Part shown: piece after piece, positions 50,929 through 60,553 of the stretch
Numbering within the stretch: position 1 is the stretch's first letter
How the letters are laid out: every line of letters begins with the position of its first letter
Assembly (NCBI RefSeq): GCF_003977595.1
Contig: NZ_RYYR01000016.1
Coordinates: forward strand, 1 to 64,000
Direction of reading: 5' to 3'
DNA from: Lysinibacillus antri
GTDB lineage: Bacteria; Bacillota; Bacilli; Bacillales_A; Planococcaceae
DNA length: 64,000 nucleotides
Position numbers and translations under genes: made by a program
Notes under the pieces: generated by a model
Databases searched by the model: none
Told to the model about the DNA's origin: nothing
The model's input: the letters and a program-made list of their open reading frames with translations, nothing else

Positions 50929-53203
50929 CTGCATCACGTCCATCCATAATATCAATTTTAATATACATACCTTTTTCAGGCTCTGTCTCGATTAATAAAT
51001 TTCCATAAAAGGCTTCTACTCTTTCACGAATTCCTTGTAAACCTAACGAATTCGAATTCCAAATACCATCCAAATTACATCCGACTCCATTATCTTGATA
51101 CATTATGCCAAATCCATTATCTAATTCATAAAGTTCTAGATCTACAATGGAGGCTTGTGAATGTTTTACGGCATTATTCAATAACTCTTGCACAATACGA
51201 TAGATGATTAAGGTCAATTGTTCATCTTCAAGATATAATCGATCAAATGATGTATTTAACACAAAGTTTGCTCGCTCGGTTGTTCGCTCGGCAAGCCGTT
51301 CTAATGCAGCATTTAATCCCAAACTCGTTAATAATGGCGGTTTTAACGTTTCACAGTAAGCCCTTAAATTATCGATTGAGTGAATCATTTGCTCATGTAA
51401 AATAGTTAGTTTTGCTTGCGTAACTTCTTGATTTTCCTCCGTCATCAGCAAGTTTATCTGTCTTGCTGTATGTAAGTACTCTTGCAAAAACGTATCATGT
51501 ATTTCTTGAGCAAACTTAAACTTTTCGTCATCTACTCTTAGCCATAGTAATTTTTTTAGCCATATCGGTTCTTTTAGTCCTGATTGCTGAAGTGTTTGCA
51601 GTTCATCCATTAATTCCTCAATTACTTTTGTACTTTCAATAAACGTATTTGTATAGGTAAGTAAAAGTTCCAACCATAATAATTCCTCTGCTTTTAAGCG
51701 AATCATATGATAATGCCCAATCGCGAGCCATCTTTTCGTGTTTAAATCTTGATGAATGAAAGCAATATAGAAATCACCTTTTTTTATAATTTCACCCGGA
51801 TTTAAGGATAAAATTGACTTAATATCAATTGAAGACCCTACTAAATCACCGGTTGATTTTACTTCCTTTGTTTCAAACTCATAGGTGATGACACTAACTG
51901 CCTTAACCTCTAAATGATTGGCCACTTCATTTACGAGATGCGATAAAATTTGCTCTACACGGTGAACATCCCCTAGCTTATCAATCGTTTGATAAAGCTT
52001 ATGAATATGATTTCCTTTAGAAGAAAATAATACTTTTCGCTCGCGATAATCCAACTTTTCTTTAATATATAATACTAGAAAAATTGAAACGAAGATAAAT
52101 AACGTAGAAACAAATAATTCAAAAGAAGATAAGTGCAATAGTAAAAATAGACCAATCGCCAACCAACAAGTCGAAAAGAACGAAATGGTAAAGTAATATT
52201 GCAATCTAGTAATATGATAAACAATATCAAAAAGACGTTCTGTTAACTGATGTAACATTAAATTGAACGGAATGAGCAGCAAAAATAACGCACCAATGTC
52301 TGCATTTAGAAAAGGTTGACCAATTAACACTTTCGGTAAGACAAATAAAAAAAGAAATGGCAAAAACGGAACGACCAAACCGATAAATAATAGTTTTATT
52401 TGTGGTAGCTTGTAAAGGAAGTAGCTGCGAAGTACTACCCATAGAATCGTGATCAGTAATAAGAAAAATATACTAAGGATTAGTAAAGAATCAATGGAGG
52501 TAAATTTCGGTTGTATGAATCGAATTAGTCTTAAAACAATGCCTACAACAGGCAATACATATAAAAATTTTATATTCTCTACAAAAACCCACTTTACACC
52601 CAAATATCTAAAATAATTCTTTAAAAAATGTAGAAGTAAAACAAGCGATAAAATCAAGCACGCACTATTAACTAAAAACCCAAGATGATTTCCTCTAGCT
52701 GAGGCACCACTACTAATATAAGCAAGGGATACAGAAAAGATAAAGGCAATCATTAGATTTACAAGTGGGATCGTCTTTTTTCGACGCGATAGATACAATG
52801 TAACACAAAGCGTTAATACAAAATAAATACTTGGTATAACAAGTTGCATATATAATTGTCGTGGTATGTCTACATGGCTTACATGAACCTCAAAAACTTG
52901 TCCATTATTCTTTTGAATGACGAGCTGTTTTCCCCCCCGAATACTCGGATCATACTCGAGTCGTTTCACTTCTTGAACAGGGACCCCATCGATTTCCAAA
53001 ATGACGTCCCCTACTGAAATATTTCGTTGACTAGCCCACTCTACATACGTAAGTTCGGCAATTTCCCAAGAGCCTTTATGTTCCTTAAGATGAATGTCTA
53101 TGAAAGGAGTTAAATAGCTAATCGATAGCACGTATAACCCTAAAATAATATATGTACAAAGAATGAGCCAAAAGGACTTTCGTTTAGAATTTGTTAGCTC
53201 CAA
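50903..53203 (-). CDS. comP: ComP-like quorum-sensing histidine kinase with PDZ-like loop
   Basis: The 766-residue protein (length close to Bacillus subtilis ComP) has an N-terminal TM, a first extracellular loop resembling PDZ (RNISVGDVILEIDGVPVQEV, about 60-79), about ten further TMs, then a HisKA_3 domain with His569 in FAQEIHDTFLQ and a HATPase domain (QELLNNAVKH, DNGVG). It senses the ComX peptide and phosphorylates ComA. The TTG start overlaps comX by 10 nt. Confidence 0.88.
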   Translation of the reverse strand: MELTNSKRKSFWLILCTYIILGLYVLSISYLTPFIDIHLKEHKGSWEIAELTYVEWASQRNISVGDVILEIDGVPVQEVKRLEYDPSIRGGKQLVIQKNNGQVFEVHVSHVDIPRQLYMQLVIPSIYFVLTLCVTLYLSRRKKTIPLVNLMIAFIFSVSLAYISSGASARGNHLGFLVNSACLILSLVLLLHFLKNYFRYLGVKWVFVENIKFLYVLPVVGIVLRLIRFIQPKFTSIDSLLILSIFFLLLITILWVVLRSYFLYKLPQIKLLFIGLVVPFLPFLFLFVLPKVLIGQPFLNADIGALFLLLIPFNLMLHQLTERLFDIVYHITRLQYYFTISFFSTCWLAIGLFLLLHLSSFELFVSTLFIFVSIFLVLYIKEKLDYRERKVLFSSKGNHIHKLYQTIDKLGDVHRVEQILSHLVNEVANHLEVKAVSVITYEFETKEVKSTGDLVGSSIDIKSILSLNPGEIIKKGDFYIAFIHQDLNTKRWLAIGHYHMIRLKAEELLWLELLLTYTNTFIESTKVIEELMDELQTLQQSGLKEPIWLKKLLWLRVDDEKFKFAQEIHDTFLQEYLHTARQINLLMTEENQEVTQAKLTILHEQMIHSIDNLRAYCETLKPPLLTSLGLNAALERLAERTTERANFVLNTSFDRLYLEDEQLTLIIYRIVQELLNNAVKHSQASIVDLELYELDNGFGIMYQDNGVGCNLDGIWNSNSLGLQGIRERVEAFYGNLLIETEPEKGMYIKIDIMDGRDADDFSINNR

Positions 53204-53352
53204 AACGTACTCTGTTGTTTTAAATCTTCTTCAAAAGCATCTAATATTGCTTGGGTTTCGAGTTCGTTCACACCAATTAATGATATGTTTCCTGCTTTTA
53301 ATAAGTCTAAAATATTTTTATTCTCTACTAAAAACTGAATGATTTTGTTCAT
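53194..53352 (-). CDS. comX: ComX pheromone precursor
   Basis: ATG at 53352 follows GAGGGA. The 52-residue precursor begins MNKIIQFLVENKNILDL, has the helical body LIGVNELETQAILDAFEED and ends QQSTFWS. Trp51, next to the last residue, fits the Trp that ComQ isoprenylates in mature ComX peptides. It lies between comQ and comP, the canonical order, and overlaps the comP start by 10 nt. At only 52 codons it is easy to miss. The cleavage point and the prenyl group (geranyl or farnesyl) cannot be predicted. Confidence 0.88.
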   Translation of the reverse strand: MNKIIQFLVENKNILDLLKAGNISLIGVNELETQAILDAFEEDLKQQSTFWS

Positions 53353-53362
53353 GTTTAATCCC

Positions 53363-54265
53363 TCATTTCATTAAAATTTGTAAAGACTCTTTTCCTTCTA
53401 AACTCATTCCTATCTTTTCTATCGTATTGAGTGCTCTTTTTTTATATAGATTTTTTACAGCGATCGCGTATCGAATAGCTCCACTTTCTTGTAATTCTTT
53501 TTTAATAATCGATTCATCTAATTCGATCGATTCATTACCATGATAATACTTTTCTAAATCCTTCGAAAAGCCGCTTCCCATTGATAATAAAAAAATAATC
53601 GGTAATGAATATCTTTTATTTACTATATCATTTTTCTGATTCCACTCTTCTAAATCTTGAATATCGTTTTTTATTTGGCCTATAATCCCAATGGCCTTTG
53701 CATAATCTTCAACTTCTAAGGACTTTTTTCCTCGGGCCAGTACCTCACCAACTAAGCAACTCATTGAAGTGAGCGATCCAGACTTTTGCTCAATCATTTT
53801 TAAATAGGATCTCTCATCCTTGTAAACATTTAATAAATCTAGCTGTTGACCACTAATGCTAAGCAATGTATGTTTTTCGATGATTTGCATGGCTTGCTCT
53901 TTATGGACAAAATGACTTTGGCGAAGAACCTTGAACGCAATCACTAACATGGCTAGAACGGAATTTAAAGAAAATTTTGGTGTCTCTACCCATACATAAT
54001 CAGTATCATTATCTTGTAAATCATCTATTATATCAAAAGATAAAACAAGTAATTCAATCGCAGCAGCTACTTTGTAGATCTCAGCATCGAACTCGTCTGC
54101 ATATTCTTTATAATGAAGAACGCACAATGCACCAAAAGGGTAACCTATGGAGTCTTTTTCCTTCTTGAAGGTTTTTAACATATCTCTTAACGAGTCTTCA
54201 ATGAAAAATTCATGGGAAATCATTTCATCTAATGTGGTACTAATATCGTTTAGTGTATAATTCAA
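53363..54265 (-). CDS. comQ: ComQ-like isoprenyl transferase (pheromone-modifying)
   Basis: The 300-residue protein is of the polyprenyl-synthetase fold, with a first Asp-rich motif DIIDDLQDND and a second NDIQDLEE. In the competence locus it prenylates the Trp of ComX. Start: TTG 54265 lies 8 nt after AGGAGG; GTG 54274 is inside the RBS. comX begins 10 nt after its stop. Confidence 0.85.
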   Translation of the reverse strand: MNYTLNDISTTLDEMISHEFFIEDSLRDMLKTFKKEKDSIGYPFGALCVLHYKEYADEFDAEIYKVAAAIELLVLSFDIIDDLQDNDTDYVWVETPKFSLNSVLAMLVIAFKVLRQSHFVHKEQAMQIIEKHTLLSISGQQLDLLNVYKDERSYLKMIEQKSGSLTSMSCLVGEVLARGKKSLEVEDYAKAIGIIGQIKNDIQDLEEWNQKNDIVNKRYSLPIIFLLSMGSGFSKDLEKYYHGNESIELDESIIKKELQESGAIRYAIAVKNLYKKRALNTIEKIGMSLEGKESLQILMK

Positions 54266-54317
54266 AATCCCCACCTCCTAAGTATATATAATATATCAAA
54301 TTTTTAACAATTGTAAC

Positions 54318-54354
54318 CGACATCTTTCTGTCGGGATACGACAGAAAAATGTCG
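54318..54354. promoter_or_regulatory. Double dyad CGACA-N6-TGTCG upstream of comQ
   Basis: Two identical dyads, CGACA-N6-TGTCG at 54318-54333 and 54339-54354, start 21 bp (two helical turns) apart, and the whole stretch is also a large palindrome. It lies about 45-90 bp upstream of comQ. Regulator unknown; each TGTCG also resembles part of a Spo0A box (TGTCGAA). Confidence 0.6.
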
Positions 54355-54610
54355 GTTGAAAAGATATGAGTAGGAATGATAAATTAAGAGATTTAGAATG
54401 ATAAAATTATAGTTGAATAATACTATACAGAGCCTTTTTAGAAATCCAAGAATAATGGATTTAGGAGAGGTTTTTAATTTTTATCGATAATATTTATTGA
54501 TAATGATGGGAATAACAAAATGGAATAGCAGTAATTTATTTTTTACAAACTTGAAACGTATCATAAAAATCAAGTTTTTTCTAACAACTATCACCTTTGG
54601 AGGCTTATCA

Positions 54611-55372
54611 TTGGATTTATCAATATTATTTGAGTATGGATGGGTGTTGTTACTATTAGTTGCGCTTGAAGGTTTACTTGCAGCTGATAATGCTCTAGTT
54701 TTAGCAATTATGGTGAAACATCTTCCTGATAAAGAACGAAAAAGAGCATTATTTTATGGATTAGCTGGAGCTTTTATTTTCCGATTTGCCTCATTATTTA
54801 TTATTTCCTTCCTCGTAGATGTATGGCAAATTCAAGCTCTTGGCGCGTTATATTTATTGTTTATTTCAATCAATCATATTGTTAGAAAATTATTCTTCAA
54901 AAAGGGAGAAGAACACGAGGATCAAGAAAAGAAAAAATCAGGTTTTTGGGGTACTGTCATTAAAGTGGAACTAGCAGATATCGCGTTTGCAATCGACTCA
55001 ATTTTAGCTGCTGTGGCACTGGCCATGACGCTCCCAAACACAAATCTCCCTCAAATTGGTGGGATGGATGGAGGGAAATTTCTCGTGATCTTTATGGGTG
55101 GATTAATTGGACTCATTATTATGCGTTTTGCTGCCAACCTGTTTGTAAGATTGTTACAAACAAGACCTGGACTTGAAATTGCAGCTTTTGCCATTGTCGG
55201 CTGGGTAGGTGTAAAGCTTGCCGTGTTAACTTTAGGCCATCCTGATATCGGTGTTTTATCCTATGAATTTGCGCATTCCACTGCATGGAAACTCTTCTTC
55301 TATACTGTGTTAATTCTCATTGCATTAGCGGGTTGGTTCTTTTCAAAGAATAAAAAGGAAGTAAATACGTAA
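54611..55372 (+). CDS. TerC-family membrane protein
   Basis: The 253-residue protein has seven TM helices with the two acidic signatures of TerC, EGLLAADNALVLA and ELADIAFAIDSILAA. TerC proteins such as Bacillus MeeF/MeeY export Mn2+ or load it on exoenzymes. The TTG start at 54611 has GGAGG 7 nt upstream; the ORF is open to 54497 without RBS. No yybP-ykoY riboswitch is visible. Divergent from comQ. Confidence 0.85.
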   Translation: MDLSILFEYGWVLLLLVALEGLLAADNALVLAIMVKHLPDKERKRALFYGLAGAFIFRFASLFIISFLVDVWQIQALGALYLLFISINHIVRKLFFKKGEEHEDQEKKKSGFWGTVIKVELADIAFAIDSILAAVALAMTLPNTNLPQIGGMDGGKFLVIFMGGLIGLIIMRFAANLFVRLLQTRPGLEIAAFAIVGWVGVKLAVLTLGHPDIGVLSYEFAHSTAWKLFFYTVLILIALAGWFFSKNKKEVNT

Positions 55373-55591
55373 CTTCTATAGAAAATGTTAAACAGATTAT
55401 TGTTCGTTAATATAAATTAAAGTTTGGTATATATTAGTTGAAAAACAAGGATTGAATGTTGCTATTCGATCTTTGTTTTTTTGCATGCAAGTTTGTCATC
55501 TGGATACAAGTTGCTGACGATGAATTTTTTCTCAATTAATGGATAAGCTAATAATTAGTTCGAGCTATTATGGGAGATTGGAGAATATTAA

Positions 55592-56935
55592 ATGTCTTCA
55601 CAGGAAATGCTTCGGTGGATTAACGAACAGTTTAAAGGGACAAATCAATTAACAGAAAAAACGTTAGACTATGAAAATAAATATATCGTGTTATTCTATG
55701 TCAAATCAATGATTGATAAGGCATTGCTTCAAAAGATTATCATTAAACCATTTTTTGAAATGGCCAATGAGCATCAATTAAGGTCCTACCTACTTGCATT
55801 GCCACAGTTTCAAAAAGTTGAGTCGAAAGAACAGCTTCTATTTGAAATAACAAATGGGTATACATTAGTCGTTATTCAAGACGACTTATTTTTATTTGAT
55901 TTAAAATTATCGAAAAATGATCAGGTGAACACTACAACCGTAGAAACGACAATACACGGTTCTCAATTAGCTCTAAGCGATAACCTGTTGACCAATATTA
56001 ATGTTATTCGTTCCACTTACCATGAACCCTCTTTAGTAACGGAATTTTTTACAAAAGGGGGAGCTAATAAACAAAAAGTAGCCATGATTTATGATAAAGA
56101 AAAAGTGAATAAAGATGTATTAAACATCATCAGAAAAAGGCTTCAGTCTGTCGATAAACAGGTAATATCAGCGACTACCCAATTAAATAATTTTTTAAAT
56201 AACAAGCGTTTTTCCCTGTTCCCCCAAATGATTATGACCGAACGCCCTGATCGCATCATCTATAACATTGCTGGTGGGAAAGTAATACTTTTAGAAGATG
56301 GAAATCCCCAGTCACTTGCTGCACCTGTTGTCTTTTTTGATTTCATGACGACTATGGAAGATAATTATCATACTTTATTGGTCTCAATATTTTTAAAAAC
56401 CCTTAGATATGTTGGTCTATTTATCAGTCTTCTTCTACCAGGTTTATATGTAGGTGTAACCTCCTATTCTCCTGAGGTGTTTCGAACCGAACTCGCTTTA
56501 ACTGTAGCTGGAAGCCGGATTGGGGTCCCGTTCTCCTCTTTTGTTGAAGTGCTTTTTATGCTTTTCTTCATGGAGCTTTTATTAGAAGCGAGTATTCGAC
56601 TTCCAAAGGTGGTGAGTGCTACTGCTACGACTGTAGGAGGGCTTATTTTAGGAACAGCAGTAACAGAGGCTTCCCTTTCATCAAATATCATGGTGATTAT
56701 TGTTTCCGCAGTGGCTATTTCCACTTTTGTTATTCCTGTCAATGAAATGGCCTTTTCTATTCGTATTGTCCGTTTTTTACTATTAGTAATCGCTAGTTTA
56801 TTCGGTCTAGCTGGTTTGGCATTAGGATTGTTTGTTTTAATTATGTATCTGGTAAGTATAAGCAGCTTTGGTGAGCCTTATTTGAGATTTTATAATTTCC
56901 AGAAACAAAAGGAGAGAACGGAGGAACATATTTGA
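55592..56935 (+). CDS. GerA-family spore germinant receptor, A subunit
   Basis: The 447-residue protein has a soluble N-terminal region (about 1-240) and a C-terminal membrane part of about six TMs with GLFISLLLPGLYVGVTSY and FMELLLEASIRLP. These are GerAA-type hallmarks. With the next two genes it forms a receptor in the inner spore membrane that senses nutrients. The A and B genes overlap by 4 nt. Ligand unknown. Confidence 0.9.
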   Translation: MSSQEMLRWINEQFKGTNQLTEKTLDYENKYIVLFYVKSMIDKALLQKIIIKPFFEMANEHQLRSYLLALPQFQKVESKEQLLFEITNGYTLVVIQDDLFLFDLKLSKNDQVNTTTVETTIHGSQLALSDNLLTNINVIRSTYHEPSLVTEFFTKGGANKQKVAMIYDKEKVNKDVLNIIRKRLQSVDKQVISATTQLNNFLNNKRFSLFPQMIMTERPDRIIYNIAGGKVILLEDGNPQSLAAPVVFFDFMTTMEDNYHTLLVSIFLKTLRYVGLFISLLLPGLYVGVTSYSPEVFRTELALTVAGSRIGVPFSSFVEVLFMLFFMELLLEASIRLPKVVSATATTVGGLILGTAVTEASLSSNIMVIIVSAVAISTFVIPVNEMAFSIRIVRFLLLVIASLFGLAGLALGLFVLIMYLVSISSFGEPYLRFYNFQKQKERTEEHI

Positions 56936-58047
56936 GTCGTTTTTATTACTATTTAATTTTAGTGAATATGGTCTCGAATATTATTGCTTCTGTTCCAGTC
57001 ATCCTCCTGTATTTTCACAAGGAGGGTGCCATTTCTTCTATGATTCTCTCCGTGGTGGTAGGGACGATCATCATCACAGTGTACACCCGCTTTTTTAATA
57101 ACTTCCCTGGGATGACACTACCAGAACTATTACAAAAAACTACAGCCAAATGGTTTTACAATCCATTCATATTCTTGTTGGGTATTCTCTGGTTTATTGC
57201 AGGAATGATTACACTAATTACTTTTTCATTCCTACTTATTCGTTACCTAACACCAGAAACACCGATCACCCAAATTAGCTTAGTGCTAACTATTTCGGTC
57301 ATTTTCGGTTGTCTGATGAAAACAAATCGTGTGTTATATACGATTGAAATTATCTTAATCCTTACTTTTCCTTTGATTTTTTACATTTATTTGGCAGCCT
57401 ATAGTAGTAAAAATTTAAGATGGGACTTTGTAAAAGATGCGGTTTTATATTTCAATCAATTACCTAGCTTTTATGCATTCTCCGCAAGCTTCTTTTTATT
57501 TTTAGGAGTTGCCAATATGTTTATCTTTAATCGCTTCTTTACCATTAAACAAAAGTTCGGATTGAAGCAGATTGTTTTTATTATGGTAACATCAACATTC
57601 GCTTTGTCGACCACATATTTTATTCCTATTGGTTTTAATGGTTTTGAACATATTAAAGATTTTATTTATCCGTGGATTTCGACAAGTGATTCCATCAGGA
57701 TGAAGTATTTTATAATAGAACGCGTTTTATTTATATTTTTATTATTTTATTTAGGTATTGCCTTTTTAAGTATTCTCATTCACTGGCATGTATCCATCGA
57801 GTTTTTCAAGTTTGTATTTCACTTAGAAAAAATCAAGTGGAAGGGAGTTAAAATCGGAATATTCCTGCCTCTTCCATTTTTCATTGGGATCTCTACTTAT
57901 TTTGTTAAGCGATTAGATGAGTACCAATTAGTTCGACTTTCAGGTATTTTTTACAATTCTCTATCAATTCTTTTCCCGTTAATGATTATTTTATTTCTCT
58001 TTATAAAAAGGAGGATGAAATATGCAAAAAACAACGAACAAAACTAG
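56932..58047 (+). CDS. GerA-family spore germinant receptor, B subunit (APC-like permease)
   Basis: The 371-residue protein has ten TMs of the endospore germination permease type, TTG start (TTGAGT) overlapping the A stop codon. It is the likely ligand-binding subunit. It overlaps the C gene by 26 nt. Confidence 0.9.
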   Translation: MSRFYYYLILVNMVSNIIASVPVILLYFHKEGAISSMILSVVVGTIIITVYTRFFNNFPGMTLPELLQKTTAKWFYNPFIFLLGILWFIAGMITLITFSFLLIRYLTPETPITQISLVLTISVIFGCLMKTNRVLYTIEIILILTFPLIFYIYLAAYSSKNLRWDFVKDAVLYFNQLPSFYAFSASFFLFLGVANMFIFNRFFTIKQKFGLKQIVFIMVTSTFALSTTYFIPIGFNGFEHIKDFIYPWISTSDSIRMKYFIIERVLFIFLLFYLGIAFLSILIHWHVSIEFFKFVFHLEKIKWKGVKIGIFLPLPFFIGISTYFVKRLDEYQLVRLSGIFYNSLSILFPLMIILFLFIKRRMKYAKNNEQN

Positions 58048-59146
58048 AGTATTCATCCTGCTTATACTATCCATGCTCACCCTTCTTTCAGGTTGTGAAT
58101 TTAAAGATATCGATAAAGTGACGTTTATTTCGATGATTGGAATCGACCAATCCGATAATTCAGACAAGCCTTTCAAAGTAACGGTAAAACTATATGTACC
58201 CACTAGTTCTTTCAAACAATCTCCGAAACCTCAATATGCATACCTTACTGAAAATGGAGAGACATTATCAGAAGCAATTAGACTGTTAGAAACACATTCT
58301 GATAAAAAACTGGATTTTGGTCATGCAAAACTGGTTATCATAGGAGAAGAGCTATTGAAGGCGAATAAAGAAAAAGAGATCCTTGATTTGTTAATACGGA
58401 GGCCAGATATTCAATTAATATCATGGGTTGCAATTGGAAGGCCTAATGCAGAAGAGATTATAAAAATGGTCCCTAAAAGTGAAACAGCCGCGTATCCAGC
58501 CATATTTAACTACTTTGATGATAATGGAACGGAAAGTCCATATAGCGTTTCTACATTTTTATTCGATTTCCGTAGAAGGATGGTAGAAAGCGGAATTGAC
58601 GCTATCTTACCAATCATTGAAATGGAACAGGAAGAATCACAATTTAAAATCAATAAAGCTTATATATTGGCAGATGGGAAAAAGCCTCATGAACTTAGCT
58701 CGCATAATACAATGCTATACAACCTTCTATCTATGAATATTGATATTGGTGATTTAATTGTAAATGAAGAAGGTCATTCTTTTATTGCAAAAATCGATAC
58801 AATAAAATCAAAGTATAAAGTAAAGGTCCAAAATGATAATCAAGTTCGACTCGATCTAGATATAAAATTATTCGGTTATGTATCCGAGTCAAAACAATCG
58901 ATGCAAACGAAATCATTACCGAAATATAATCAACTACTCGAAGCAGAAGCAAAAAAGAGTATTACGGATTTTTTTACGGAAATGCTTGAGGCGGGATATG
59001 ACCCACTTGGATTTGGATTAAAATACAAGGCAACAACACTTCCTAATCAGCGTATGAGTATGGAGGAGTGGCAAGATGCCTACAAAAATGCAGAGATCAA
59101 TTTAAACATTACTTCTGGGCTTAAGAGTACAGGTACCATTCAATGA
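58022..59146 (+). CDS. Ger(x)C family lipoprotein, C subunit
   Basis: The 374-residue protein has a lipoprotein signal (LLILSMLTLLSGC) and the Ger(x)C pattern: IGIDQSD, LDFGHAKLVIIGEELL and RRPDIQLISWVAIG. It is anchored to the outer face of the inner spore membrane. AAGGAGG precedes the ATG. A terminator follows. Confidence 0.9.
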   Translation: MQKTTNKTRVFILLILSMLTLLSGCEFKDIDKVTFISMIGIDQSDNSDKPFKVTVKLYVPTSSFKQSPKPQYAYLTENGETLSEAIRLLETHSDKKLDFGHAKLVIIGEELLKANKEKEILDLLIRRPDIQLISWVAIGRPNAEEIIKMVPKSETAAYPAIFNYFDDNGTESPYSVSTFLFDFRRRMVESGIDAILPIIEMEQEESQFKINKAYILADGKKPHELSSHNTMLYNLLSMNIDIGDLIVNEEGHSFIAKIDTIKSKYKVKVQNDNQVRLDLDIKLFGYVSESKQSMQTKSLPKYNQLLEAEAKKSITDFFTEMLEAGYDPLGFGLKYKATTLPNQRMSMEEWQDAYKNAEINLNITSGLKSTGTIQ

Positions 59147-59185
59147 TAAAAAGAAAAATTTGATGCGAAGACAGTTAGTGGATGA

Positions 59186-59218
59186 GGAGACCGGATTTAA
59201 TCGCCCGGTCTTTCAATC
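59186..59218 (+). terminator. Terminator of the ger operon
   Basis: AGACCGG (59188-59194) pairs with CCGGTCT (59205-59211), followed by T-rich sequence. Confidence 0.7.
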
Positions 59219-59227
59219 TTTTGCGCC

Positions 59228-60109
59228 TTAATGGTATACATCAGAAATAAAGGATTTTACCGCATGTACTACACTCTTTGGATCCTGCATCCACACATAG
59301 GCATGGATGGAATTGTTGATATAACGTACTTGGGATTTATTCAACCAGCTTGAAAACACCTTCAGATTATTTTGGATGATTGGATTAGCAGACTCCTCCT
59401 CGCTTGGAAGGAACAGTACAGGGCATGTCACCTTTTGATAATACTCCTCAAACTGAATCGTCCAATATTTCTCGATATATTCCTTGCGCACATGGTTCTT
59501 ATAGCGATACGTGTAGCATCCATCCTCTGTTCGTTCGATGGCGCTCTTAAAGAATTGTAAAAAATGTTCATTCCAGATCCCTTGTTCTTGCAATATTTCC
59601 TTTTGCACGTCAATGAATTCTTCTTCGGTGCGGAATAGATTTTTTCGCTTCGAAAGCTCTGCACGTACATGATGCTTATATTTCTCCACTTCTTCCTCAT
59701 TGCCTTGGAACAAACCATATTCCCCGAACTCGTTATATAATGCACCTTCACAAATAAGCGATAAAACGATTTCTGGATAGTTTGCCGCTAAACTTAACCC
59801 AATTTCTGCCCCCATCGAACTCCCCACGACATGGCATCTTGAAACACCAAGTTCTTCCAATAATAAATACACATCGTTCGCCATCTCGTCAATATGATAA
59901 CCTGTCGCAAGCTGATCGGATTTACCATGCCCTCTCATATCAGGTGCAATAATCGAATAGTCCTGTTCAAATAGCGGTAGCACCCCATCCCACATCGAAA
60001 TATTCCCCCCACTAAAATGAAGAAACAAGATCGCTTCCTTACTACGGTCAACGGAATAGCAAACATTGATGCCTGTTCCATTCTGTAGTTTAATGACTTC
60101 TTCTTTCAA
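59228..60109 (-). CDS. Alpha/beta hydrolase
   Basis: The 293-residue protein has an HFSGGNISMW oxyanion loop, DMRGHGKS, nucleophile Ser in GSSMGA and catalytic His in NSIHAYVW; the third residue is uncertain. TTG 60109 lies 7 nt after AGGGGGG; the longer reading has no RBS. Substrate unknown; could be an esterase or lactonase. Confidence 0.8.
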   Translation of the reverse strand: MKEEVIKLQNGTGINVCYSVDRSKEAILFLHFSGGNISMWDGVLPLFEQDYSIIAPDMRGHGKSDQLATGYHIDEMANDVYLLLEELGVSRCHVVGSSMGAEIGLSLAANYPEIVLSLICEGALYNEFGEYGLFQGNEEEVEKYKHHVRAELSKRKNLFRTEEEFIDVQKEILQEQGIWNEHFLQFFKSAIERTEDGCYTYRYKNHVRKEYIEKYWTIQFEEYYQKVTCPVLFLPSEEESANPIIQNNLKVFSSWLNKSQVRYINNSIHAYVWMQDPKSVVHAVKSFISDVYH

Positions 60110-60233
60110 AGAATGTCCCCCCCTAGCTGTAAAGTTCATGATTGATTACAAGAGTTTTATATGTATCCTACTAGAGAAAAGTCATAGTTAATAGTGACTG
60201 GGGTAATAAATTAGTATGACTTTTAGATAAATG

Positions 60234-60266
60234 CAAAAAAAGAAGCTAAGGGACAGCTTCTTTTTT
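60234..60266 (-). terminator. Terminator downstream of the bio operon
   Basis: AAGAAGCT pairs with AGCTTCTT with a 7-nt loop and six T on the minus strand. It lies after the DUF2075 remnant. Confidence 0.8.
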
Positions 60267-60288
60267 GAGAATATGTTATTAGATTTTT

Positions 60289-60552
60289 TCATGTAACGTT
60301 GAACTGAAGCAATCTATGCTTACGATTATTTTCATTTAACGATTGGTCGGTTTTCGCACGTTTCGTATAGTCTGTGGTTACCTGTCCATCTCGATATTGC
60401 AGGTCATCCCCAATAATGACACCCACGTATTCAAACTCAAGCCCTTGTGTCGTATGAATACAACCCGCTTCCTTGATCGAATTTTCTCCAATTGCCCATA
60501 TGGAGTTATCCAGGTTCCAGCTAATTTCGAAGTTATGTTCTGGAGTAACCAC
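60289..60552 (-). pseudogene. C-terminal remnant of a DUF2075 (AAA/helicase-like) gene
   Basis: This 87-codon frame begins with a GTG without RBS, directly after the bioY stop. It encodes WNLDNSIWAIGENSIKEAGC then IHTTQGLEFEYVGVIIGDDL and TDYTKRAKTDQSL. These are conserved C-terminal motifs of DUF2075 NTPases. Everything upstream of these motifs (Walker A/B) is gone, so this is a truncated relic. Confidence 0.75.
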
Positions 60553-60553
60553 T

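Noticed and set aside
54359-54610. yybP-ykoY manganese riboswitch before terC
   Set aside because: I looked for its conserved core and found none.
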